Positions 35,245 through 44,030 of a stretch of DNA of 64,000 nucleotides are shown one piece after another. The stretch is from positions 3,286,001 to 3,350,000 of the forward strand of contig NZ_LR134477.1 in NCBI RefSeq assembly GCF_900637975.1, read 5' to 3'. The DNA is from Actinomyces viscosus (GTDB lineage: Bacteria > Actinomycetota > Actinomycetes > Actinomycetales > Actinomycetaceae). Position 1 is the stretch's first letter, and each line of letters starts with the position of its first letter. The translations under genes were made by a program, and so were the position numbers. The notes beneath the pieces are model-generated. The model was not told the origin of the DNA. It saw only the letters and a list, made by a program, of their open reading frames with translations, and made no database searches.

Positions 35245-36513
35245 TCAGCGGGCGACGACGTCGGCGGCCGCCTTGACCTGCGGACGCACCGGGGTCAGGC
35301 GGGTCAGCTGGGTGACGTGACGCGGCTCGAGCTCGTCCAGGCTGGAGACGCCCAGGAGCTTCATGGTGCGGATGACCTCGTCGGAGAGGATCTCGATCAT
35401 GCGGTCCACGCCCTCGCGGCCGCCGGCCATGAGCCCGTAGAGGTAGGCGCGGCCCACGAGCCCGAACTTGGCGCCCAGGGCGATGGCGGCCACGATGTCG
35501 GCGCCGTTCATGATGCCGGTGTCGACCATGATCGTGGCGTCCTTGCCGACCTCGCGAACCACCTCGGGCAGGAGACGGAAGGGGACGGGGGCGCGGTCGA
35601 GCTGGCGCCCGCCGTGGTTGGACAGCAGAACGCCGTCGACGCCCAGGTCGATGAGGCGCTTGGAGTCCTCGACGGTCTGAACGCCCTTGATGACGATCTT
35701 GCCGGGCCATATGGAGCGGATGACCTGAAGGTCCTCGTCGCTGATGGTGGGGTCCATGGCGTTGTCGAGCAGCTCGCCCACCGTGCCGCCGGTGGACTTC
35801 AGGGAGGCGAACTCCAGCTTGGGGGTGGTCAGGAAGTCGAACCACCACCAGGGGCGGGGGATCGCGTCGATGACGGTGCCGGCGGTGATCTGCGGCGGGA
35901 TGGAGAAGCCGTTGCGCTTGTCGCGCAGGCGGGCCCCGGCCACGGGGGTGTCGACGGTGAACATGAGGGTGTCGAAGCCGGCGGCCGCGGCGCGCTCGAC
36001 CAGCCCGTAGGAGATCTCGCGCTTGCGCATGACGTAGAGCTGGAACCAGTTGCGCCCGCGGGGGTTGGCGGCCTTGACGTCCTCGATGGAGGTGGTGCCC
36101 AGGGTGGACAGGGTGAAGGGGATGCCGGCGGCGCCCGCGGCCCCGGCCCCGGCGATCTCGCCCTCGGTCTGCATGAGGCGGGTGAAGCCGGTGGGGGCGA
36201 TGCCGAAGGGCATGGCGGAGGGGCCGCCGAGGATCTCGCAGGAGGTGTCGACGTCGACGGCGGGGTGAAGGATGTCGGGGTGGAACTCGATGTCGCGGAA
36301 GGCCTGGCGGGCGCGGCGCAGCGACACCTCGCCCTCGGCGGCGCCGTCGGTGTAGTCGAAGGCCGCGGCCGGGGTGCGCCGCTTGGCGATCTTGCGCAGG
36401 TCCCAGGTGGTCAGCGCGGCCTCGAGGCGTCGGCGCTTGGGGTTGAGCTCGGGCGTCTTGAAGTGCAGCAGCTCGAAGATCTCGCTCGGGTTGGGAAGCT
36501 GACGCTTGACCAT
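35245..36513 (-). CDS. lldD: L-lactate dehydrogenase, FMN-dependent
   Basis: A 422-residue alpha-hydroxy-acid oxidising flavoprotein that oxidises L-lactate to pyruvate at the membrane face, passing electrons to quinone. Family marks are [16 protein letters not shown] near the N-terminus, [55 protein letters not shown] and the active-site segment [16 protein letters not shown] with catalytic His near residue 300. The ATG at 36513 has GAGG about 9 nt upstream. It has its own promoter, overlapped by a candidate iron box. It duplicates the task of the LutABC complex encoded 3 kb upstream. Confidence 0.93.
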   Translation of the reverse strand: MVKRQLPNPSEIFELLHFKTPELNPKRRRLEAALTTWDLRKIAKRRTPAAAFDYTDGAAEGEVSLRRARQAFRDIEFHPDILHPAVDVDTSCEILGGPSAMPFGIAPTGFTRLMQTEGEIAGAGAAGAAGIPFTLSTLGTTSIEDVKAANPRGRNWFQLYVMRKREISYGLVERAAAAGFDTLMFTVDTPVAGARLRDKRNGFSIPPQITAGTVIDAIPRPWWWFDFLTTPKLEFASLKSTGGTVGELLDNAMDPTISDEDLQVIRSIWPGKIVIKGVQTVEDSKRLIDLGVDGVLLSNHGGRQLDRAPVPFRLLPEVVREVGKDATIMVDTGIMNGADIVAAIALGAKFGLVGRAYLYGLMAGGREGVDRMIEILSDEVIRTMKLLGVSSLDELEPRHVTQLTRLTPVRPQVKAAADVVAR

Positions 36514-36543
36514 AGGAACCTCATCAGTGAGTCGGATTCTGGA

Positions 36544-36562
36544 CGCTCCGCGGTGCGGAGCG
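36544..36562. promoter_or_regulatory. Inverted repeat in the lldD leader
   Basis: A perfect 8-bp inverted repeat CGCTCCGC-GGT-GCGGAGCG, 31-49 bp before the lldD ATG. It could be an operator for a lactate regulator or an mRNA hairpin in the roughly 97-nt leader. Confidence 0.45.
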
Positions 36563-36616
36563 CTCGTGAGCACGGCCGGCCTCCATGGCTCAGCCCTGAG
36601 GCCCACGAACCACCTC

Positions 36617-36661
36617 ATGCTATGGGACAAAGGTCACCAAAGCAAGGTAAGCCTTAGCAAT
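36617..36661 (-). promoter_or_regulatory. lldD promoter overlapped by candidate IdeR/DtxR box
   Basis: On the minus strand, TTGCTT (36640-36645), a 17-bp spacer and TAGCAT (36617-36622) form a good promoter. On the + strand, 36643-36661 (CAAGGTAAGCCTTAGCAAT) matches 15 of 19 positions of the IdeR consensus and covers the -35 box. Iron-loaded DtxR/IdeR bound there should repress lldD. Confidence 0.55.
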
Positions 36662-36735
36662 CCCTGCAATGACGGGGAATGGTCGGTTTGCCTGCAGGGG
36701 ACCCGGCCGAGTAGGGCCGCCGCCTTCGCCTTTTT

Positions 36736-37761
36736 CTATTCGGCCGCCGGGGACGGTGATGAGACCGTCAGAACCGTCTTGCCGACCGACCTCCGCCCCA
36801 GCAGCTCGCGCACGGCCTGTCGGTACTCGCCCCAGGGGCGCGTCCGCCCGACATTGGCCTCGAGCTCGTCGGCCGCCACCATTGCCAGCAGCCGCGACAG
36901 CGCCCGCCCGCTGACATCGGTGCACACGAAGGCGTCGATCCGGGCCCCCGGAGCGCGACGCCTCATGGCCTCGACATCGATGAGAGACGCCTGGCCGGAG
37001 GCGTGGCCCACGTTGAGGATGAGCGCGCTGGGCGCCACCACCCGGCAGGCGGCCGCGAGCGCCTCCCCGCCGACCGTGTCGATCACCCCGTCAAAGCCGA
37101 CGCCGCTCGTCCCGGCCTCCGCAGTCCCTGCGGCACCCGCATCCTCGGCGGCCTCCACGGAGCCGACAGCCCGGTCGGCTCCGAGTCTCCTGGCGTGCTC
37201 CTGACGTTCGACCGAGCGGGCAACGGCCGTCACCGCCGCTCCGGCGCGCTTGGCCAGCTGGACGGCGTAGCCTCCGACCCCTCCTGCCGCCCCGGTGACC
37301 AGGACGCTCCTGCCGGCCAGCCCGTCCAGTGCGGCCTCAAGCGTGTCCACTGCCTGCAGGGCCGTCAACCCGGCCCCGGGCAGGGCGGCGGCGTCGGTAT
37401 CACTGACGGCCGGCGGAACCTCTGCGAGGCTGTCGCAGGGAACCACGGACCGCTCGGCCCAGGTGCCGTGAGGGCTGGTGAAGGCCACCCGGGTCTGGGT
37501 GGGCAGGCGTCCGCTCGGGTCGTGACGCAGGAGGCCGACCCCGTCGGCGCCCAGGACGGTGCCCGGCCGGGCCAGCTCCCCGTAGGCCAGGCTCCCGAAG
37601 TTCAGGCTCACCGCCACGACTTCCACGACGGCCTCGTCGGGCCCCGGCCGCGGAGCGGGCACCTCCCGCATCTCCATGCTGATCTCCGTGCCGGGCCCGG
37701 CCTGGGCGGCGCCGTCGTGACTGCTGGTGGCGCTGGCGCCGGTACGCACGATGGCCCGCAT
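36736..37761 (-). CDS. Quinone oxidoreductase-like zinc-free MDR protein
   Basis: A 341-residue medium-chain dehydrogenase/reductase. A GroES-like N-terminal domain (SLNFGSLAYGELARPGTVLGADGVG) precedes a Rossmann domain with VLVTGAAGGVGGYAVQLAKRAGAAV (about 135-160). The zinc-binding Cys/His set of alcohol dehydrogenases is absent, which points to the NADPH:quinone reductase/zinc-free branch. GGAAAGGAC precedes the ATG at 37761. It follows the polyol dehydrogenase gene by 84 bp on the same strand, so the two are probably cotranscribed. Its substrate is unknown. Confidence 0.85.
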   Translation of the reverse strand: MRAIVRTGASATSSHDGAAQAGPGTEISMEMREVPAPRPGPDEAVVEVVAVSLNFGSLAYGELARPGTVLGADGVGLLRHDPSGRLPTQTRVAFTSPHGTWAERSVVPCDSLAEVPPAVSDTDAAALPGAGLTALQAVDTLEAALDGLAGRSVLVTGAAGGVGGYAVQLAKRAGAAVTAVARSVERQEHARRLGADRAVGSVEAAEDAGAAGTAEAGTSGVGFDGVIDTVGGEALAAACRVVAPSALILNVGHASGQASLIDVEAMRRRAPGARIDAFVCTDVSGRALSRLLAMVAADELEANVGRTRPWGEYRQAVRELLGRRSVGKTVLTVSSPSPAAE

Positions 37762-37845
37762 ACCTGTCCTTTCCCGAGAAGTTCTGAGAGGCCCGGCCCT
37801 CATGGGAGCCGGGGCCTGGTCGCACCGCAGGGTCTGCGAGCCCGC

Positions 37846-39339
37846 CTAAGCCTGCCGGGAACCGCCGGCCAGGGCCCGCAGGCGCGCTCGGGCGCCCTCG
37901 CGGCGCAGGGCGCCCAGCTCCTCGACGAAGGTCCGCCGGAAGCGTTCATCGGTGGCCAGGTCCCCGAAGACGCCCTCGTGGGAGATGAAGGCTGTGTCGT
38001 GGCCGGCTCTCTGCGCGGCCGCCAGGGGCAGCAGCTCGTCGGCCAGCGGGTCGTCGATGACGATCTCCTCGCATCTCTCATCGACTCCCTCCTCGCCCAG
38101 CGCCCAGGCGGCCACCATCGCCGTCCCCAGGTGGATCGGCCCGCCGGCGGTCAGGTTGTCGCGCACCGTGCCCAGGACGAACTTCGGCATCCGGCTGGAG
38201 GCGTCCTGCGCCAGGCGGAAGAGCGTGTCGGCGATCGCCTCGTTGGTGAAGCGGCGGAAGAGCGTGTCCACGTAGTCGTCCAGGTCGATCCCGGGCACCG
38301 AGCGCAGCGTGGCCCGGGCCTCGCGCTCCAGGTAGGCCCGCACCCAGGCGGCGATGTCCGGGTCAGCGGCGGCCTCGTGGGCGTACTCGATCCCCAGCAG
38401 GCGCCCCCAGTGGGCCAGCCCCTGGTGGGAGGCGTTGAGCAGGCGCAGCTTCATGAGCTCGTAGGGCACGACGTCGTCGACCATCTGCACCCCGACCTCC
38501 TCCCACGGGGGCCGGCCGGCGGGGAAGTCGTCCTCAAGCACCCACTGGGTGAAGGGCTCGCAGACCACCGGCCAGGCGTCCTGGATGCCGAGTCTGCGCT
38601 GAAGGTCCGCGATGTCCGACGACGTGGTCTGCGGGGTGATCCGGTCGACCATGCAGCTGGGGAAGGCGACGTTGGCGTCGATCCAGTCGGCCAGTTCCGG
38701 GTCACTCATCGCGGCCTGCGAGACGACCGCCGTGCGCGCCACCGTCCCGTTGCCGGGCAGGTTGTCGCAGCTCATCACCGTGAACGGCTCGGTCCCCGCC
38801 TCCCGACGACGTCGCAGCGCCTCGACGATGTAGCCGAAGGCCGTCGTCGGCTCGCCCGGGTGCTCGGCGTCGTGGATGGCGCCGGGACTGGAGGTGCGGA
38901 ACTCGCCGGTGGCGTCGTCGACGTTGTAACCGCCCTCGGTGACCGTCAGAGAGACGATCCGCGTGGTCGGCGCGCTCATGAGGGCCAGGACCGTCTCGGG
39001 GTCGTCGGGGGCGAAGAGGTAGTCGTGGATCGAGCCGATGACCGCCGGGTCCCGCAGCCCGCCGGGGTGCTTGAGCAGCAGGGTGTAGAGGTGGTCCTGG
39101 CTCTCCAGGGCGTCGCGCATCCACGCGTCCCCGGGCAGCAGTCCGACGCCGCAGATCCCCCAGTCCAGGCATCCTCCTTCCGGGGTTGCGGCCTGGCTCC
39201 GCCGGCGCATGAGTCGGTCGAGGTAGGCGGCCTGGTGGGCACGGTGGAAGCCGCCCACACCGATGTGGACGATCCCGGTGGTCATGGCGGAGCGGTCGTA
39301 GTCGGGGGCCAGCTGGGACTCAGTCAAGGAGGCGTTCAT
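37846..39339 (-). CDS. Mannitol/fructuronate-type polyol dehydrogenase
   Basis: A 497-residue long-chain dehydrogenase that interconverts a polyol or aldonate and its keto form with NAD. The N-terminal Rossmann start IVHIGVGGFHRAHQAAYLD, TVTEGGY, VMSCDNLPGNG and the active-site helix YELMKLRLLNASHQGLAHWG (Lys, Asn and His of the KxxxxNxxH motif) are all present. Mannitol 2-dehydrogenase is the most usual annotation, but fructuronate, altronate or arabinitol activity cannot be excluded without a neighbouring transporter. The ATG is preceded by AAAGGAA. Confidence 0.88.
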   Translation of the reverse strand: MNASLTESQLAPDYDRSAMTTGIVHIGVGGFHRAHQAAYLDRLMRRRSQAATPEGGCLDWGICGVGLLPGDAWMRDALESQDHLYTLLLKHPGGLRDPAVIGSIHDYLFAPDDPETVLALMSAPTTRIVSLTVTEGGYNVDDATGEFRTSSPGAIHDAEHPGEPTTAFGYIVEALRRRREAGTEPFTVMSCDNLPGNGTVARTAVVSQAAMSDPELADWIDANVAFPSCMVDRITPQTTSSDIADLQRRLGIQDAWPVVCEPFTQWVLEDDFPAGRPPWEEVGVQMVDDVVPYELMKLRLLNASHQGLAHWGRLLGIEYAHEAAADPDIAAWVRAYLEREARATLRSVPGIDLDDYVDTLFRRFTNEAIADTLFRLAQDASSRMPKFVLGTVRDNLTAGGPIHLGTAMVAAWALGEEGVDERCEEIVIDDPLADELLPLAAAQRAGHDTAFISHEGVFGDLATDERFRRTFVEELGALRREGARARLRALAGGSRQA

Positions 39340-39552
39340 GAGTGTTCCTTTCTGCTGTCATAGCAAGTGAACAACGCGAAGGTGGGAAAGGAACGAGCGC
39401 GAGCACCAGGGGGCGTGCATCGGTGCGGCCCGCGCCCCTCCTGCAGGCATCGCAACTCCCGCCGAGGCGGACAAGAGTCCGCGTCACCCGACCGGTGTGC
39501 GATCGGGTGACGCGGACCGTGACTGCGCTTGACGAACCTCAGTGAGGGAGCC
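39340..39552. terminator. Gap holding a 15-bp hairpin after lutC
   Basis: A perfect inverted repeat at 39477-39491 and 39503-39517 (GTCCGCGTCACCCGA / TCGGGTGACGCGGAC, 11-nt loop) lies 36 bp beyond the lutC stop on the minus strand and probably ends the lut operon. The rest of the 213-bp gap should carry the polyol dehydrogenase promoter; no clear consensus is seen. Confidence 0.6.
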
Positions 39553-40203
39553 TCAGTGGGCGATGACGACGCGCAGGTTGCGCGGGCCGTGGACGCCGTT
39601 GACGCGCACCAGCTCGATGTCGCTGGTGGCCGAGCCGCCGGCGATCCAGGTCATCGGGCGCGTGGGGTGCTCGCCCAGGACGTCAACGGCCTGCGGCACC
39701 GTCGGCACGATCGACTCGCGCTCCAGGACCACGACGTGCTTGTCCGGCACCAGGGAGATGGCCCGGCGGCCCTGGTCGGGCTCGCCGTCGAGGATGATCG
39801 TCCCCGAGATCGAGATGCCCACGCGCGAGCAGGTCACCACGGCGTCGATCTCGTTGAGGTCGAGGGTGGCGATCGCCTCTTTACGGGAGTCCTCCACCAC
39901 GGTGCGACCGCCGCGGGCGGCCGCCTCCTTGTAGGCCTCGGGCAGGCCGTCGGGCACGACGACGGTGCGCGCCTCGCCGAGCATCTCGTCGATGGCGTCC
40001 AGGATCGCCGCGTCCTTAGGGGCGACGATGACGCCGGCCGAGTAGTCCTCGAGCTTCTCGATCATCTCGTCGACCACGGGCTTGGAGCCCGGAGGGTTCT
40101 GACCGGAGCGGATGTAGTTGCGGGGAATGGGCCCCACCGGCCGGGTCTGGGACCGCGAGATCGCGTCGCGGGCGCGGGCCAGGATCGCTGACTTGGCGTC
40201 CAT
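39553..40203 (-). CDS. lutC: Lactate utilization protein C
   Basis: A 216-residue LUD-domain protein, the third subunit of the LutABC L-lactate oxidation complex. RNYIRSG, AGVIVAPKDAAILDAI, GISISGTIILDGEPDQGRRAISLVPD (read in parts) and PTRPMTWIAGGSATSDIELVRVNGVHGPR are family-typical. The last of these holds the conserved GGSATSDIE motif. Both a GTG (40206, GTGA overlap with lutB) and an ATG (40203, TGATG) are possible. The ATG is preferred because GAGGAGGAG lies 6-8 nt before it. Confidence 0.94.
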   Translation of the reverse strand: MDAKSAILARARDAISRSQTRPVGPIPRNYIRSGQNPPGSKPVVDEMIEKLEDYSAGVIVAPKDAAILDAIDEMLGEARTVVVPDGLPEAYKEAAARGGRTVVEDSRKEAIATLDLNEIDAVVTCSRVGISISGTIILDGEPDQGRRAISLVPDKHVVVLERESIVPTVPQAVDVLGEHPTRPMTWIAGGSATSDIELVRVNGVHGPRNLRVVIAH

Positions 40204-41948
40204 CACAGCTCCTCCTCACTGGTTGAGCCGGCCGGGGCCTGGGACGCGGTGCCCGGGGCGATCGGCTCGGGGTTGACGATGGCCGAGCGCGCGTCCAGCG
40301 CGGCCGGGGCGGGCTCGCCGTCGGCCGCCGCGCTGCCGGGCACCGGCCCGGTGGCCGCCTCACCGGGAGGCGGCGGGTCGGCCGGGAACCCGTCGCCGGC
40401 GTCGTGTCCGCGTCCGGCGGCGGAGCCCGCGGTCCCGCTCACCGGGGTCTGGCCGTCGGGGTGGGTGCGCCGCCACCACTGGCGGAAGGTCTCCGAGGGC
40501 GCCACCGGCAGGTCTCGCGCCCCGGTCCACAGGGAGGCTGGGAAGGGCAGGGCCCCGATCCTGCCCTCCTTGCCACCCAGCAGCGCCGAGGCCTTGACCG
40601 TCTCCGAGGCCGCCGCCCACAGCGAGCTCTTCGACATCACCGGTGCTGAGACGTTCATCGCCACGTCCCACACGTCGGGCACCGCGCGGCGCTTGACGTC
40701 CACCGAGCGGGCCCGCAGGTGGATGAGGATCGTGGGGATGTCGATCTTGACCGGGCACACCTCGCCGCAGGCCCCGCACAGGGAGGAGGCGAAGGGCAGG
40801 GTGTGGACCGGGTCGTCGTCGGCCAGTCCCTGGGTGAGCTGAGGAGTGAGGATCGAGCCGATCGGACCAGGGTAGACCGAGCCGTAGGCGTGCCCGCCGG
40901 TGTGCTGGTAGACGGGGCAGATGTTCATGCACGACCCGCAGCGGATGCAGGCCAGCGCCTGGCGTCCCACCGGGTCGGCCAGGGTCCTGGTGCGCCCGTT
41001 GTCCATGAGCACCAGGTGGAACTCCTGGGGGCCGTCGCCCTCGGTGACACCGGTCCACATGGAGGTGTAGGGGTTCATGCGCTCACCGGTGGCCGAGCGC
41101 GGCAGGAGCTGGGAGAAGATCTCCACGTCCTGGAAGCGGGGGACCAGCTTCTCGATCCCCATGAGGGTGATGAGCGTGTCCGGCAGGGTCAGGCACATGC
41201 GCCCGTTGCCCTCGGACTCGAAGATCGAGACCGTGCCGGTCTCGGCCACGCCCATGTTCGTGCCGGAGACGGCCACCGAGGCGTGGAGGAACTTGTTGCG
41301 CAGGTGGGAGCGGGCCGCGGCCGTGAGCTCCTGGGGGTTGTCGGAGAGCTCGTCGGGGGCGTCGTCCATCCGGTCCAGGAAGATGCCGCGCACCTCCGAG
41401 CGGTTGCGGTGGATGGCGGGCACGACGATGTGGGAGGGCATGTCGTCGGCGAGCTGGACGATCATCTCGGCCAGGTCCGTCTCGTGGGCCGTGACGCCCC
41501 GGTCGGCCAGGTACTCGTTGAGGTTCGTCTCCTGGGTGGCCATCGACTTGACCTTGACGACGTCGTCGACGCCCTTGGAGGCGATGATGCCGGCGATGAT
41601 CCGGTTGGCCTCGGCGGCATCGCGCGCCCAGTGGACGATACCGCCGCGCGCGGTCACGTTGGCCTCGAACTGCTCCAGCAGCTCGGGCAGGCGGGAGGCC
41701 ACCTCGAACTTGACGGCCTCGGCGGCGTCGCGCAGGTCCTGCCAGTCGGGCATCTCGGCCACGCGCTGGGCGCGCTTGGAGCGGATGGTGCGCGTGGCGT
41801 GGCCCAGGTTGCGGCGCATCTGGGTGTTGGCCAGCGTCCTGTGGGCGCCCTCGGGGAAGGTGTGGCCCCAGCGCAGTGTGTTCTCGGGCTGCTCGACGTC
41901 GGTGCGCCAGCCGCCCGTGCGGGGCATGCCCAGAAATACCTGCGTCAT
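40203..41948 (-). CDS. lutB: Lactate utilization iron-sulfur protein B
   Basis: A 581-residue subunit of the LutABC complex. The LUD domain (about 60-300; VVKVKSMATQETNLNEYL, AETGTVSIFESEGNGRMCLTLPD read in parts) is followed by two 4Fe-4S motifs, CIRCGSCMNICPVY and CGACGEVCPVKI (about 345-410). A C-terminal DUF3390-type segment and a disordered Pro/Ala/Gly tail of about 90 residues follow. LutB is normally about 470-490 residues, so the tail is extra. The ATG overlaps the lutA stop (ATGA). The complex oxidises L-lactate to pyruvate and is iron-dependent. Confidence 0.96.
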   Translation of the reverse strand: MTQVFLGMPRTGGWRTDVEQPENTLRWGHTFPEGAHRTLANTQMRRNLGHATRTIRSKRAQRVAEMPDWQDLRDAAEAVKFEVASRLPELLEQFEANVTARGGIVHWARDAAEANRIIAGIIASKGVDDVVKVKSMATQETNLNEYLADRGVTAHETDLAEMIVQLADDMPSHIVVPAIHRNRSEVRGIFLDRMDDAPDELSDNPQELTAAARSHLRNKFLHASVAVSGTNMGVAETGTVSIFESEGNGRMCLTLPDTLITLMGIEKLVPRFQDVEIFSQLLPRSATGERMNPYTSMWTGVTEGDGPQEFHLVLMDNGRTRTLADPVGRQALACIRCGSCMNICPVYQHTGGHAYGSVYPGPIGSILTPQLTQGLADDDPVHTLPFASSLCGACGEVCPVKIDIPTILIHLRARSVDVKRRAVPDVWDVAMNVSAPVMSKSSLWAAASETVKASALLGGKEGRIGALPFPASLWTGARDLPVAPSETFRQWWRRTHPDGQTPVSGTAGSAAGRGHDAGDGFPADPPPPGEAATGPVPGSAAADGEPAPAALDARSAIVNPEPIAPGTASQAPAGSTSEEEL

Positions 41949-42775
41949 CGTGCCACCGCCTGCGCGTAGCGGGAGGTCTCGGTGTGCTGGACGTACCTGG
42001 GGGCGAAGGAGATGTTGCCCTCGAAGGGGGCGTCCTTGGTGGAGGCCAGGATCTCGGCCAGGTGCATGATACGCACCCCGGAGTTGATGCGTGACAGGCC
42101 GCCGCCGATGTGCATGAGGCAGGAGTAGTCACCGGCGCACAGGACCTCGGCGCGAGTGGACATCACGTTGCTCATCTTGTCGGCGAGCATCGCCGTGGAG
42201 GTCTCGGAGTTCTTCATGGAGAAGGTGCCACCGAAGCCGCAGCAGACCTCGGCCTCGGGCAGCTCGATGAGGGTGAGGGCCTCGACGGCCTTGAGGAGGC
42301 GGTAGGGGCGGTCGGCGACCTTGGCGATCCGCAGCGAGTGGCAGGTGGGGTGGTAGGTGACGGTGTGCGGGAAGTAGGCGCCCACGTCCTCGGTGCCCAG
42401 GACGTCGATGAGCAGCTCGGTGAGGTCGTAGGTGTGCTCGGCGATCTGCTCGACCCGCCTGGCCAGGGCCGTGTCTCCCACGTGCTCGGCCACGAGGCCC
42501 TGCTCGTGGCGGACCGCGCCGGTGCACGAGCCCGAGGGGATGACGATGGCGTCCCACTCGCCGTCGAGCACGGGGGAGAAGGTCTCCACGTGGTTGCGGG
42601 TGATCTTGGCGGCCTGCTTGAAGTAGCCGGTGTTGGCGTGCATCTGGCCGCAGCAGACCTGTCCCTCGGGGAAGCAGACCTGGTGGCCGAGGCGCTCCAG
42701 GATGGTGACGGTTGCCTGCGCTGCCTGCGGGAACATGGTGTCCGCAAGACAGGTGGCGAAAAGGGCGATTCGCAC
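41945..42775 (-). CDS. lutA: Lactate utilization protein A
   Basis: A 276-residue protein with two cysteine-rich CCG domains that bind iron-sulfur or heterodisulfide-type centres. The first holds VCCGQMHANTGY with upstream FATCLADTMFP; the second holds EVCCGFGGTFS with YHPTCHSLR. GTG at 42775 is chosen because GGAGG lies 7 nt before it and the protein then begins VRIALFATCLADT, as in the family. The frame extends to 42814 without a better start. It is the first gene of lutABC. Confidence 0.95.
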   Translation of the reverse strand: MRIALFATCLADTMFPQAAQATVTILERLGHQVCFPEGQVCCGQMHANTGYFKQAAKITRNHVETFSPVLDGEWDAIVIPSGSCTGAVRHEQGLVAEHVGDTALARRVEQIAEHTYDLTELLIDVLGTEDVGAYFPHTVTYHPTCHSLRIAKVADRPYRLLKAVEALTLIELPEAEVCCGFGGTFSMKNSETSTAMLADKMSNVMSTRAEVLCAGDYSCLMHIGGGLSRINSGVRIMHLAEILASTKDAPFEGNISFAPRYVQHTETSRYAQAVAR

Positions 42776-43139
42776 GATATGCCTCCACGACGTCGTAGGT
42801 GACAGTGTCTTCACGAGGGCCGACCCGGACTGCCTGCGTCAGGGTGGGATCTGCTGCGGCCTCGGCTGTGCCTCAGGCTACGGCCCGACGACGCAGGTCA
42901 TCTGACAACCTCGGGCTCCCGGCAGTCAGCCCCGTTTTCTGGGATGGGTTTTCCGGTGGGATGACGCGGTTCCCGGTGGGGTGGGCCGGACCCGGGAGGG
43001 TCATTAGTGCAGGGTGTGGGAGGTAAGTCCCAGGGCCGTATTGCGTCATGGGTCACTGTTGTTATCTGCTTCGAGCCATCAGTCCCGGTCCTTGTGGGCC
43101 GCGTCTTGCCCGCCATGGGACTCGACGTCGTCGGAAGGG
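42776..43139. other. 364-bp upstream region of lutABC, no gene seen
   Basis: This lies between the GAP-family gene and lutA, both on the minus strand. It must hold the lut promoter and the end of the GAP gene. I see G-rich near-repeats (TTCCGGTGGGATGA and TTCCCGGTGGGGTG near 42950-42985) but no convincing -10/-35 pair, iron box or coding frame. Confidence 0.4.
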
Positions 43140-43826
43140 CTACCCCACCAGGCCCAGGTCGGCTGCGCTGCGCCCGGCGAGGTGGATGCCGAGGATCGCC
43201 GCGACCCACAGGAGGGTGACCTTGGCCTCGTACTCCAGCCTGGGTGCGATCCTGGCGAGCCGTGGCAGGAAGTGCTGCCCCAGCGCGTCGGCCAGGGCGA
43301 GCAGGACCAGGGCGGGTGAGATCATGACCAGGCAGTACAGGGCAAGGGTGACGATCCGAGCCGGCCACGACGCCGGCGAGGAGGCGATGATCCCGGTCGC
43401 CGCGAGGTAAGGGACCATGGTGGCGGCCTCGGTCAGGGACGCTCCCAGCCCCAGGAGGATCATCGCTCCGGTCGAGGCAGGGGCAGGGCGGCTTCCCAAG
43501 GAGTCGGATCCGGATTCGGGGTCGGGCTTGGCCGGGTCGGGGCTGAGGATGCCGAAAGCCGCCAGCGCCACGCCGATCACGAGGGTCGCCCACTGGGCTG
43601 CCTGGGTCTGGGCCAGGCGCGCCACGGTCGAACCGACGAGCTCGAAGCCGGCGACCAGTGCGATGCCCAGGCCGAGGTACGCCAGGCACACGGTGGACAG
43701 GTAGACGGCCATGGGGCCGCGGTCCACGCGGCGACTGCGCACGACGAGCGCGAGTGGGATGACCAGCGTGCCCAGGCTGGTGGAGTCCAGAAGGGCCAGT
43801 CCCACGAGTGTCACGGCGTGCTGCAT
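43140..43826 (-). CDS. GAP (Sap) family six-helix membrane protein
   Basis: A 228-residue membrane protein with six hydrophobic segments. It begins QHAVTLVGLALLDSTSLGTLVIPLALVVRS and ends KVTLLWVAAILGIHLAGRS. This matches the sulfolipid-1-addressing protein (Sap/GAP) family, whose members resemble LysE-type exporters; mycobacterial Sap aids glycolipid export. Here the cargo is unknown. The ATG at 43826 has GGGAGGT 6 nt upstream; the longer open frame upstream runs opposite the divergent tetR gene and is not coding. The shared 204-bp region holds twin operator-like sites. Confidence 0.85.
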   Translation of the reverse strand: MQHAVTLVGLALLDSTSLGTLVIPLALVVRSRRVDRGPMAVYLSTVCLAYLGLGIALVAGFELVGSTVARLAQTQAAQWATLVIGVALAAFGILSPDPAKPDPESGSDSLGSRPAPASTGAMILLGLGASLTEAATMVPYLAATGIIASSPASWPARIVTLALYCLVMISPALVLLALADALGQHFLPRLARIAPRLEYEAKVTLLWVAAILGIHLAGRSAADLGLVG

Positions 43827-43856
43827 GAGGTACCTCCCCTCTTTTCTTTTGCCAAT

Positions 43857-43887
43857 CGATCGTACAGCAACACTTATACGATCGTAC
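43857..43887. promoter_or_regulatory. Twin operator-like sites for the TetR regulator
   Basis: CGATCGTAC occurs at 43857-43865 and again at 43879-43887, exactly 22 bp apart (two helical turns). The second lies in a perfect palindrome TACGATCGTA (43877-43886). The pair is in the divergent promoter region of the GAP and TetR genes, as expected for two cooperating dimers. Confidence 0.65.
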
Positions 43888-44030
43888 GAGAGATAAGCTG
43901 GTGAGGCACCTGGCCGTGGAACGCCCGAGGTGCCGCGGGAGCGACCGCATAGGGTGCTGGCAGGCCGCAGGCAAGGACAGAGGCAAAGGCGGAGACGCAG
44001 AGGAGACGCAGAAGGATGGAGGACAGCGCC

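Noticed and set aside
42950..43020. AGGTAAGTCC near lutA as an iron box
   Set aside because: About 9 of 19 matches and no overlapping promoter.
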